Shown here piece after piece: positions 36,318 to 43,790 of a DNA stretch of 48,884 bases. A program made the translations under genes and the position numbers. This DNA is from Candidatus Sphingomonas excrementigallinarum. Lineage in GTDB: Bacteria > Pseudomonadota > Alphaproteobacteria > Sphingomonadales > Sphingomonadaceae. The number at the start of each line of letters is the position of its first letter. Position 1 is the stretch's first letter. The stretch covers positions 1 to 48,884 of the forward strand of contig DXIH01000101.1 of assembly GCA_019112965.1 (NCBI GenBank), read 5' to 3'. The notes below the pieces were generated by a model. It worked only from the letters and a program-made list of their open reading frames with translations. It did no database searches and was not told the origin of the DNA.

Positions 36318-38111
36318 TCAGTCGTGAAATTGCAGGCTCGCCAACCGGGCGTAAAGCCCGCCGCCCGCGATCAGCTGGGCATGGCGGCCCTGTTCGACGA
36401 TCCGGCCGCCATCCATCACCACGATCCGCTCCGCCGCGCGCACCGTCGCCAGCCGATGGGCGATGACCAGCGTCGTGCGGTTCGCCATCAGCCGTTCCAG
36501 CGCCTGTTGCACCAGCTGCTCGCTCTCGGCGTCGAGCGCGCTCGTCGCCTCGTCCAGCAGCAGGATCGGCGCGTCGCGCAGCAGCGCGCGGGCGATGGTG
36601 ATCCGCTGGCGTTGCCCACCCGACAGCCGCGCACCGCCTTCGCCCAGGAAGGTGTTCAGCCCCTGCGGCAGCGCGCGGAGAAACTCGGCGGCATTGGCGG
36701 CCTCGGCGGCGGCCCAGAGCTCATCGTCGCTCGCCTCCCACCGGCCATAGCGGAGATTGTCGCGGGCCGAGGCGCCGAAGATCACCGTCTCCTGCGGCAC
36801 CATCGCGATGCGCGCGCGGATCGCCGCCGGATCGGCATCGCGCAACGACACGCCGTCGAGCGAGATGTTGCCGCTCTGCGGGTCATAGAAACGCTCGGCC
36901 AGCTGGAACAAGGTCGACTTGCCCGCGCCCGAAGGCCCGACCACCGCGACCGTCTCGCCGGGGCGGATGTCGAGCGAGAAGTCGTTGAGCGCCGCGACCT
37001 CGGGCCGGGTCGGATAATGGAACACGACATTGTCGAACCGCAGTGCGCCCATCGGGATGACCGGCAGAACGGCCGGGGCAGGGGGCGGTGCGATCTCGGG
37101 CTCCTCGGCCAGCAGTTCGGCCAGCCGCTGCGCCGCGCCCGATGCGCGCAAGATGTCCCCCCACACCTCGGTCAGCGCCTGGAACGAGCCCGCGACCAGC
37201 ATGCCCGTCACCACGAACGCGGTCAGCGACCCGCCCGACAGCCGCCCGCTCGCGACATCGGCGACCGCTTCCCAGAGGAGCAGCGTCAGCCCGCCGAAGA
37301 ACAGCCCGATCACCATCGCGGTCATGATCGCGCGCAGCAGGAAACGCTTGCGCGAGGTGGCGAAGCCGTTGCTGACCGCCAGTTCGAACCGCTCGGCCTC
37401 GCGGCGTTCCTGGCCGAACGCCTGCACGACCTTCATCGCGCCCAGCGTCTCCACGGCGGTCGCGCCGATCTCGGCCAACTTGTCCTGGCTGTCGCGCGAA
37501 TAGCTGCGCACCTTCTTGCCCAGCAACACGATCGGCAGCACGATCAGCGGGATACAGACCAGCAGCGAGAGGGTCAGCTTGGGCGACAGCGCGAACAGAT
37601 AGATGGTCCCGCCGATCCCGATCACCACATTGCGCAGCGCGATCGAGACGGTGGAGCCGACGACCTGCTCGATGATCGCGGTGTCGGCGGTCAACCGGCT
37701 CGCGATCTCGGACGGGCGGTTTTCCTCGAAATAGCGCGGGGCCAGGCGCAGCAGGTTGGCCTGCACCGCGATGCGGATGTCGGCGACCGTCCGCTCGCCC
37801 AGCCAGGACACGAAATAGAAGCGGAACGCGGTGGCGATCGCCAGCACCACGACGACGGCCAGCAGACCCTGGAAATAGGGTGCGATATTGCCGGTATCGG
37901 TGACGTTGCCGAAGCCGTGGTCGATCACCTTCTGAAAGGTGCGGGGGATGAACAGCGTGGCCAGCGCCGCGACCGCCAGCGACACGGCAGCGGCGGCCAG
38001 ATGCGCCGGATAGCGCAGCGTATAGCGCCAGACCATCTTGAGGTTGCTCAGGCGGCGGCTGGCCGGGACGGGGGGCTCGGCGGATTTGCGGGACGCGGCG
38101 GGTCTGGCCAT
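36318..38111 (-). CDS. ABC transporter, fused permease and ATPase (MsbA/type I exporter)
   Basis: A 597-residue half-transporter. The membrane domain spans about residues 35-320 with six helices (YPAHLAAAAVSLAVAALATL is the first). The nucleotide-binding domain has Walker A VVGPSGAGKSTLFQL, the signature LSGGQRQRITIARAL and Walker B ILLLDEATSALD followed by the H-loop VIAHRLAT. It would work as a homodimer exporting a lipid or hydrophobic compound. Sequence alone does not separate lipid A flippase MsbA from other multidrug-like exporters. The N-terminal 30 residues are basic and Ala/Pro-rich. The ATG at 38111 was preferred to an upstream one. Confidence 0.92.
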   Translation of the reverse strand: MARPAASRKSAEPPVPASRRLSNLKMVWRYTLRYPAHLAAAAVSLAVAALATLFIPRTFQKVIDHGFGNVTDTGNIAPYFQGLLAVVVVLAIATAFRFYFVSWLGERTVADIRIAVQANLLRLAPRYFEENRPSEIASRLTADTAIIEQVVGSTVSIALRNVVIGIGGTIYLFALSPKLTLSLLVCIPLIVLPIVLLGKKVRSYSRDSQDKLAEIGATAVETLGAMKVVQAFGQERREAERFELAVSNGFATSRKRFLLRAIMTAMVIGLFFGGLTLLLWEAVADVASGRLSGGSLTAFVVTGMLVAGSFQALTEVWGDILRASGAAQRLAELLAEEPEIAPPPAPAVLPVIPMGALRFDNVVFHYPTRPEVAALNDFSLDIRPGETVAVVGPSGAGKSTLFQLAERFYDPQSGNISLDGVSLRDADPAAIRARIAMVPQETVIFGASARDNLRYGRWEASDDELWAAAEAANAAEFLRALPQGLNTFLGEGGARLSGGQRQRITIARALLRDAPILLLDEATSALDAESEQLVQQALERLMANRTTLVIAHRLATVRAAERIVVMDGGRIVEQGRHAQLIAGGGLYARLASLQFHD

Positions 38112-38340
38112 GATGCTCGTGGGCCTAGCAGCGTGCGCGCACGGGCTCAACGGCGGGCGATGGCCGGAACGCATCGTTTGGGCGCTTTGGTGCGTTCGAA
38201 CCGTGTAAAGAAGATCATGAGCCTGTCATGGGTTCGGCACTATGACCGATCGGCCATATTCTGGTCATCATGCGCAAACGGTTTCGTGATAGACAGTTCG
38301 CAATCACGGCTCCGTCCGGCGGAGCGCAGGGGAATCGACG

Positions 38341-39558
38341 ATGTTGTACGACGCCTATGAAATGCAGCGCTCGATGCTGGCGGGTGCCAGCGCGCTGGCC
38401 AATTTCGGCGCGGGGCTGCTTCAGAACCCGGCCAATCCCTTCGCCTATTTCGGCGGCGGCGCGATCATGGGATCGGCGCTGGAGGTCTTCGCCCATGCCT
38501 CGGCCCCGCGCGGCAAGCCCGCCTTCGGCCTGACCAAGACGGTCGTCGACGGTCGCGAGGTGGTGGTCCATGAGGAGATCGTGCTGCGCAAGCCCTTCGG
38601 CCAGCTGAAGCGCTTCCGCCGCGAGGGCGTGGAGGACAGCCCCAAGCTGCTGATCGTGGCGCCGATGTCGGGCCACTACGCCACGCTGCTGCGCGGCACG
38701 GTCGAGCGGATGCTGCCGACCTGCGAGGTGTACATCACCGACTGGCGCGACGCGAAGCTGGTGCCGCTGTCGGACGGGCGGTTCGATTTCGACGATTATG
38801 TCGATTACATCATCGACTTCCTGACGGCGATCGGGCCGGGGGCCCATTCGCTTGCGGTGTGTCAGCCGTCGGTGCCCTGCTATGTCGCGGCCTGTGTGAT
38901 GAGCGCGGACAAGCATCCCTGCACCCCGCGCACCCTGACCCTGATGGGCGGGCCGGTCGACACGCGCGAGGCACCAACCGCTGTCAACCTGCTGGCGACC
39001 GAACGGCCCCATGCCTGGTTCGAGCAGAATGCGATCGCGACCGTCCCAATGACCTATCCGGGCGCGGGGCGGCGGGTCTATCCGGGCTTTCTGCAGCTGG
39101 CGGGCTTCATGTCGATGAACCTGGGTAACCACATGATTTCGCACTGGGAGATGTTCAAGCATCTGGTCCAGGGTGACGGCGAAAGCGCCGATTCCACCAA
39201 GCGCTTCTATGACGAATATCGCGCGGTCTGTGACATGACGGCGGAGTTCTATCTCCAGACCGTCGAGCTGGTGTTCCAGCGCCATGCGTTGCCCAAGGGC
39301 GAGATGCTGCATCATGGCAAGCGCGTCGATCCGGGCGCGATCACCGATATCGGCCTGCTGGCGATCGAGGGCGAGCGCGACGACATCTCCGGCCTGGGCC
39401 AGACCCGCGCGGCGCTGACGCTGGCGACCAATCTGCCGGACGACAAGAAGCGCTATTACATGGCCGAGAAGGTCGGCCATTACGGCATCTTCAACGGCTC
39501 CAAATGGCGTAACCGCATCGCGCCGGTGGTCGAGGAGTGGATCAAGGCGAACGGGTAA
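38341..39558 (+). CDS. phaZ: Intracellular polyhydroxybutyrate depolymerase
   Basis: A 405-residue enzyme that breaks down stored PHB granules. The family's Cys nucleophile is in SLAVCQPSVPCYVAA, near residue 174, replacing the Ser of ordinary lipase boxes. Other family segments are LLIVAPMSGHYATLLRGTVE, VYITDWRDAKLVPLSDGRFD, LMGGPVDTREAPTAVN and the C-terminal GHYGIFNGSKWRNRIAPVVE with the His. No signal peptide is present, as expected for the intracellular type. The 229-base gap upstream, shared with the divergent ABC gene, holds an ATGACC/GGTCAT inverted pair (38242-38268) but no clear promoter. Confidence 0.95.
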   Translation: MLYDAYEMQRSMLAGASALANFGAGLLQNPANPFAYFGGGAIMGSALEVFAHASAPRGKPAFGLTKTVVDGREVVVHEEIVLRKPFGQLKRFRREGVEDSPKLLIVAPMSGHYATLLRGTVERMLPTCEVYITDWRDAKLVPLSDGRFDFDDYVDYIIDFLTAIGPGAHSLAVCQPSVPCYVAACVMSADKHPCTPRTLTLMGGPVDTREAPTAVNLLATERPHAWFEQNAIATVPMTYPGAGRRVYPGFLQLAGFMSMNLGNHMISHWEMFKHLVQGDGESADSTKRFYDEYRAVCDMTAEFYLQTVELVFQRHALPKGEMLHHGKRVDPGAITDIGLLAIEGERDDISGLGQTRAALTLATNLPDDKKRYYMAEKVGHYGIFNGSKWRNRIAPVVEEWIKANG

Positions 39559-39577
39559 GGGGACTTCCTCCCCACCC

Positions 39578-39678
39578 TCCGTTCAGCCTGAGCGAAGTCG
39601 AAGGCCACGCGGCACGCTGAGCCAAAAGCGCGTGGAGAAGTTTCCCCTTGGCCTTCGACTTCGCTCAGACTGAACGGA
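39578..39678. repeat. Inverted repeat, family D
   Basis: TCCGTTCAGCCTGAGCGAAG TCGAAGGCCA (39578-39607) pairs with TGGCCTTCGACTTCGCTCAG ACTGAACGGA (39649-39678), one mismatch in 30. It lies between phaZ and a terminator hairpin, 20 bases after the phaZ stop. Second copy of the element at 36194-36279. Confidence 0.87.
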
Positions 39679-39693
39679 ATTTGAGGCATAGTA

Positions 39694-39726
39694 AAACGCC
39701 CGGAAGCTTCTGGCCTCCGGGCGTTT
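39694..39726. terminator. Bidirectional rho-independent terminator
   Basis: AAACGCCCGGA (39694-39704) pairs with TCCGGGCGTTT (39716-39726) around an 11-base loop. The A run before and T run after the G/C stem make it usable from both strands, fitting the convergent phaZ and stress-protein genes. Confidence 0.75.
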
Positions 39727-39746
39727 CGCATTCCGGCGATCGCGAT

Positions 39747-40226
39747 TTACGCGACCGAGCCGACCACCGCATGGCTGGACGCCTCGTCCGAGCGGATCGT
39801 GCCGCCGAACAGCATCTTGACCCGGCCCGACAGCGATATGTCGGTTTCCCACAACTCGGCCGAGCTGATGTCGAAGCGCAGCAGCGTCAGGTTCGGGTCG
39901 GACTTTCCTTGCGGGAACCAGGCCTCGACCTGGTTGCTCCACAGCTTGTCAATCTGCGCGCGATCATTGTCGACCGAGACATGGCCCGCCAGGCACGCGA
40001 AGAAGTCGTGGCCCTTGCCCACGAACTGCGCCATTGCCTCGCCGCCCTTGGCGATGCGGTTGTCGCGGCCGGAGAAGAAGAACAGCGTGTTCGGCTGATC
40101 GTCGTCGATCTGCGCCGTCATCGGTTCGGAATGCTGGCCGTCGTTCAGGCCGATCATGACGAACGGGCTGCTTTTCAGCTTGTCGAGGAACTTGGCGGCG
40201 ATTTCCTGGGGGCTGTCATCGGCCAT
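39747..40226 (-). CDS. Pyridoxamine 5'-phosphate oxidase-like general stress protein
   Basis: A 159-residue protein of the split-barrel flavin-binding superfamily, closest in pattern to bacterial general stress protein 26. Segments are FVMIGLNDGQHSEPMTAQID, FFFSGRDNRIAKGG, FACLAGHVSVDNDRAQIDKL and VEAWFPQGKSDPNLTLLRFD. It probably binds FMN or FAD, but its reaction is unknown. It lacks the residues and length of true PdxH. The ATG at 40226 follows AAGGAG by seven bases. It is convergent with phaZ and divergent from the small-peptide locus. Confidence 0.87.
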   Translation of the reverse strand: MADDSPQEIAAKFLDKLKSSPFVMIGLNDGQHSEPMTAQIDDDQPNTLFFFSGRDNRIAKGGEAMAQFVGKGHDFFACLAGHVSVDNDRAQIDKLWSNQVEAWFPQGKSDPNLTLLRFDISSAELWETDISLSGRVKMLFGGTIRSDEASSHAVVGSVA

Positions 40227-40296
40227 CACGGCTCTCCTTTCAGGGGTTTGGCGGGAGAACGATGCGGGGGCGGGGATGGTTGCGCGCTTCCGCGCT

Positions 40297-40319
40297 CTTG
40301 TAGAAAGGCTTTCTACAAG
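40297..40319. other. Perfect 10-bp hairpin upstream of the small-peptide gene
   Basis: CTTGTAGAAA and TTTCTACAAG pair perfectly around a GGC loop. It lies 83 bases before the peptide start and about 70 bases before the divergent stress-protein start. A second, smaller stem, CGGCGG/CCGCCG (40363-40379), follows. Together they suggest a structured leader or a terminator for antisense transcription. Confidence 0.5.
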
Positions 40320-40401
40320 ACAGGCCCCTGACGCCGCTCAGCAGAATGTGCCACAAGGCTTTCGGCGGCACTTCCGCCGTCGGACACAGAAAGGACCGTG
40401 A

Positions 40402-40491
40402 ATGTCCGTCTCCGATCTGTGCCTGATCCTGGGCGTCATCATCGCCTTCGCGACCTTGGTCGTGAAGATCGTTGAGGCTCGCAACAGGTAA
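40402..40491 (+). CDS. 29-residue single-span membrane peptide, toxin-like
   Basis: A short frame with a proper translation signal: AAAGGA at 40390-40395, six bases before the ATG. It encodes MSVSDLCLILGVIIAFATLV and then VKIVEARNR. Residues 6-23 form one hydrophobic helix, followed by a charged tail (K, E, R, R). Most codons end in G or C, like the genes around it, which supports real coding. The size, a short polar start, a single helix ending IIAFATLVV and a basic end resemble holin-like type I toxins and other small membrane peptides. This likeness is by eye and not proven. Two strong hairpins follow the stop, and a decayed copy of its start lies 180 bases downstream. Confidence 0.6.
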   Translation: MSVSDLCLILGVIIAFATLVVKIVEARNR

Positions 40492-40501
40492 GGTGCCCGG
40501 C

Positions 40502-40566
40502 GGGGCTCGGGCTGCAACCCGAGCCCCAAAGGATTTGAGCCCCGACCGCTGCAACGGCCGGGGCTC
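40502..40566. other. Tandem hairpins with identical hexaloops after the small-peptide gene
   Basis: Hairpin 1 (40502-40527) is GGGGCTCGGG / CCCGAGCCCC, a perfect 10-bp stem. Hairpin 2 (40537-40566) is GAGCCCCGACCG / CGGCCGGGGCTC, 11 of 12 pairs. Both have the loop CTGCAA, closed by G-C. The pair starts 10 bases after the peptide stop. Neither is followed by a T run, so they look more like RNA stability or protein-binding structures than ordinary terminators. Confidence 0.6.
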
Positions 40567-40633
40567 TACAGAAAGGCGGATGTCCGTCGCCTATCTGCTA
40601 TATAATCCGAATATGTTGACACTTCAATTTTGA
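40567..40633 (+). pseudogene. Decayed second copy of the small-peptide start
   Basis: ACAGAAAGG and, four bases later than expected from a deletion, ATGTCCGTC repeat exactly the leader and first codons of the peptide gene; ATCTG follows in both. The frame from 40580 reads MSVAYLLYNPNMLTLQF and stops at 40633. The first codons match, but the hydrophobic helix is lost, so this looks like a remnant of a tandem duplication. The stretch from here to putA is richer in A/T and holds TATAAT (40601) and TTGACA (40616) but no well-spaced promoter. Confidence 0.45.
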
Positions 40634-40775
40634 TGTGGGGTGGCTTCAAATTTGAGGTCGTATCAAACGATACCCTTCGCCCATATTTCCCGCTAAGCGC
40701 TGGTCCATCACAGCATAGCCATGCGGCCCGCCAGCGCATCGTCGCGCGCCGGGCCGCCCGACCGGACGAAGACCT

Positions 40776-43742
40776 ATGACCTCTGCCGTTACCGCCGACG
40801 CGCGCAAGACCATGAAATCGCTGTATCGCGCGCCTGAACCCGATGTCCTGAAGCCGCTGCTCGACCGCGCTGCCGCGACGCCGGAGATGCGCGAGCGGAT
40901 CATGGGTCATGCCTCCGGCCTGCTCGCCGATCTGCGCGCTGCGCAGAATCGCGGGTGGGTGAACCAGTTCCTCCAGGAATATCGCCTCAACTCGTCCGAG
41001 GGCGTCGCGCTGCTCAGCCTTGCCGAGGCGTTCCTGCGCGTCCCCGATCCCGAAACCGCCGACCTGCTGATCGCCGACAAGCTGGGCGAGGCCGACTGGC
41101 GCGCGCATACCGGGCGGTCGGCGTCGAAGCTGGTCAACTCGGCCACCTGGGGCTTGGTCGTCGGCCGCGCGCTGGTCGGCGAAGGCGAGGCGGGGCCGCT
41201 CAAGCGCCTGCTGTCGCGCGCGGGCGAGCCGTTCGTGCGTCAGGCGGTCGGCGCCGCGATGCGGATGATGGGCGAGATCTTCGTGATGGGCCGCACCATC
41301 GAAGAGGCGATGCGCCGCATGAAGAAGCCCGAGAACAAAGGCTTCACCGCCAGCTTCGACATGCTGGGCGAGGCCGCCCGCACGCATGAGGATGCCGAGC
41401 GCTATTTCCAGGCCTATGTGAAGGCGATCGACGCGGTGGGCTCGGACCCGGCGGCGGGCCATTCGGTGTCGGTCAAGCTGTCGGCGCTCCACCCGCGCTA
41501 CGAACTGCCGCGCGCCTATGAGTGCGTGCCCGCGCTGACCGACATGCTGGCGCAGCTGGCACGGCAGGCAGCGGACAAGGGCATCGCGCTGACCGTCGAT
41601 GCCGAGGAGTCCGAGCGGCTGGAGATGAGCCTCGACATCATCGGCGGCGTCGCGGCGCTCCCGGCGCTGAAGGGTTGGGACGGCTTCGGCATGGCGGTGC
41701 AGGCCTATGGCAAGCGCGCCCGCGCGGTCATCGCCTGGGCCAATGGCCTCGACCGGATCATGAACGTCCGCCTCGTCAAGGGCGCCTATTGGGACAGCGA
41801 AATCAAGCGCACCCAGGTCGAGGGGCTGGCCGATTATCCGCTCTTCACCCGCAAGGCGGCGACCGACGTCTCCTATCTGGCGGTCGCCAAGGACATGCTG
41901 GCGGCCGAGAATATCCGCCCCGCCTTTGCCAGCCACAATGCGCTGACCGTCGCGACCATCCTGGAATGGGCGGGCAATTCCCACGACTTCGAGTTCCAGC
42001 GGCTGCACGGCATGGGCGACGGCCTGTACGAGCGGCTGGTGCGCGAGCATGGCCATAAGTGCCGCATCTATGCGCCGGTCGGCGGGCACCGCGACCTGCT
42101 GGCCTATCTGGTCCGCCGCTTGCTGGAGAATGGCGCGAACTCCAGCTTCGTGCATCAGCTCGCCGATGCGCGTCTGACCGAGGCGGAGATTCTCGCCGAT
42201 CCGGTCGCCAAGATCGCCGCCGTCGGTGGTGCGCGTCACCCGAGCATCCCGCTCCCTATCGATCTGTTCACGCCGGGCCATCGCAACTCGACCGGCATCG
42301 ACCTGAGCGATATCGCGACGCTCGACGCGACGGTGAAGGCCGTCAACACGCCTGCCGTGAAGCCGGTCGCTGCCACCGCCGATGTCGCTTTGCTGGTCGC
42401 GCGCGCCCATGCCGCCTTCCCGGCGTGGAACGCGACGCCGCTCGACACGCGTGCGAGCGTGCTGGAAAAGCTCGCCGATCTGCTGGAGCAGGACCGCGAG
42501 CGGCTGATGGCGATCCTCGTGCAGGAGGCGTTCAAGACCATTCCCGACGCGATCGGTGAGGTGCGCGAGGCGGCCGATTTCTGTCGTTACTATGCCCAAC
42601 AGGCCCGCGCGCGGCTCGGTTCGGTCGAACTGCCCGGACCGACGGGCGAGCGCAACACGCTGCACCTCGAAGGGCGCGGCGTCTGGGCGACGGTCGCGCC
42701 GTGGAACTTCCCGCTGGCGATCTTCCTGGGCCAGACGGTGGCGGCGCTCGTCACCGGCAACACCGTCGTCGCCAAGCCCGCGCCGCAGACGCCCGTGATT
42801 GCGCAGGCCGCCGTCGAACTGGCCTACCGCGCGGGCGTTCCGCGCGACGCGCTGCTGCTGGCGGTCGGCGGGCCGGATGTCGGCCAGGCACTGACCGAGG
42901 ATCACCGGATCGCGGGCGTCGCCTTCACCGGCTCGACCGCCACCGCCAAGCGGATCGCGCGGACCCTGGTGGCGGACGACGACCGCCCGATCGTGCCGCT
43001 GATCGCCGAGACCGGCGGCATCAACGCGATGATCGTCGACTCGACCGCGCTGCCCGAACAGGTGGTGGCGGACGTCATCACCTCGTCCTTCCGCTCGGCG
43101 GGGCAGCGTTGCTCGGCGCTGCGGCTGCTGCTGGTGCAGGCGGATGTCGCCGACAATGTCATCGCCATGCTGAAGGGTGCGATGGAGACTCTGGTGCTCG
43201 GCGCGACCGGCAACCCTGCGACCGATGTCGGCCCGGTCATCGACCAGGCGGCCTATGACAAGCTGATGGCCTATCGCGCCTCCATGGTGACGCAGACGAT
43301 CAAGACGCTCGACGCGCCCGCCGACGGCCTGTTCGTGCCGCCGACGCTGATCCGGCTCGACCGTGTCGAGGACCTGACCCAGGAATGGTTCGGCCCGATC
43401 CTGCATGTCGCGACCTGGGAAGCGGGCACCCTGTCCGAGACGATCGCGAAGGTGAACGCCAAGGGTTACGGCCTGACCATGGGCCTGCACAGCCGCATCG
43501 CACGCGCGGGTGAAGTGATCGAGGCGGAAGCGGCGGTCGGCAACCTCTATATCAACCGCTCGATGATCGGCGCGGTCGTCGGCAGCCAGCCTTTCGGCGG
43601 CGAAGGCCTGTCGGGCACGGGCCCGAAGGCGGGCGGCCCGCATTACCTCTACCGCTTCTGCGCCGAGCGAGCCGTGTCGGTCGACACGACCTCGGCGGGC
43701 GGCAACGCCACGCTGTTGTCGCTGGACGAAGGCGGGATCTGA
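40776..43742 (+). CDS. putA: Bifunctional proline dehydrogenase / glutamate-semialdehyde dehydrogenase
   Basis: PutA oxidises proline to glutamate in two steps: an FAD domain (about 150-460) makes P5C, and an NAD-dependent domain (about 540-970) oxidises the semialdehyde. At 988 residues it is the minimal type, lacking the N-terminal ribbon-helix-helix DNA-binding domain of E. coli PutA, so it cannot be its own repressor. Markers are SVKLSALHPRYELPRA and NVRLVKGAYWDSEIKRTQVE in the first domain. The second has WNFPLAIFLGQTVAALVTGN, the Glu of IAETGGINAMIVDSTALPEQ and the catalytic Cys near 779 in SAGQRCSALRLLLVQ. No proline permease or regulator is adjacent. Confidence 0.97.
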   Translation: MTSAVTADARKTMKSLYRAPEPDVLKPLLDRAAATPEMRERIMGHASGLLADLRAAQNRGWVNQFLQEYRLNSSEGVALLSLAEAFLRVPDPETADLLIADKLGEADWRAHTGRSASKLVNSATWGLVVGRALVGEGEAGPLKRLLSRAGEPFVRQAVGAAMRMMGEIFVMGRTIEEAMRRMKKPENKGFTASFDMLGEAARTHEDAERYFQAYVKAIDAVGSDPAAGHSVSVKLSALHPRYELPRAYECVPALTDMLAQLARQAADKGIALTVDAEESERLEMSLDIIGGVAALPALKGWDGFGMAVQAYGKRARAVIAWANGLDRIMNVRLVKGAYWDSEIKRTQVEGLADYPLFTRKAATDVSYLAVAKDMLAAENIRPAFASHNALTVATILEWAGNSHDFEFQRLHGMGDGLYERLVREHGHKCRIYAPVGGHRDLLAYLVRRLLENGANSSFVHQLADARLTEAEILADPVAKIAAVGGARHPSIPLPIDLFTPGHRNSTGIDLSDIATLDATVKAVNTPAVKPVAATADVALLVARAHAAFPAWNATPLDTRASVLEKLADLLEQDRERLMAILVQEAFKTIPDAIGEVREAADFCRYYAQQARARLGSVELPGPTGERNTLHLEGRGVWATVAPWNFPLAIFLGQTVAALVTGNTVVAKPAPQTPVIAQAAVELAYRAGVPRDALLLAVGGPDVGQALTEDHRIAGVAFTGSTATAKRIARTLVADDDRPIVPLIAETGGINAMIVDSTALPEQVVADVITSSFRSAGQRCSALRLLLVQADVADNVIAMLKGAMETLVLGATGNPATDVGPVIDQAAYDKLMAYRASMVTQTIKTLDAPADGLFVPPTLIRLDRVEDLTQEWFGPILHVATWEAGTLSETIAKVNAKGYGLTMGLHSRIARAGEVIEAEAAVGNLYINRSMIGAVVGSQPFGGEGLSGTGPKAGGPHYLYRFCAERAVSVDTTSAGGNATLLSLDEGGI

Positions 43743-43747
43743 TCGTT

Positions 43748-43790
43748 ATTCCCCCCTCGTCCGCCATGGGAGGGCGGGCGAGGGGGGAAT
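43748..43790 (+). promoter_or_regulatory. Hairpin enclosing the ribosome-binding site of the DUF2167 gene
   Basis: ATTCCCCCCTCG (43748-43759) pairs perfectly with CGAGGGGGGAAT (43779-43790), and an inner CCGCC/GGCGG stem extends it. The 3' arm holds the purine-rich ribosome-binding sequence and the first two bases of the ATG at 43789. As it starts five bases after the putA stop, it could end putA transcription and also block translation of the next gene. Confidence 0.6.

Noticed and set aside
38160..38200. EcfG-type promoter between the ABC exporter and phaZ
   Set aside because: GGAAC is present but the nearest CGTT lies 22 bases away, outside the 16-17 spacing.
40566..43643. Open frame of about 1,025 codons on the − strand across putA
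   Set aside because: Same artefact: it mirrors putA, has low-complexity Arg/Gln/His content and no recognisable start signal or family.
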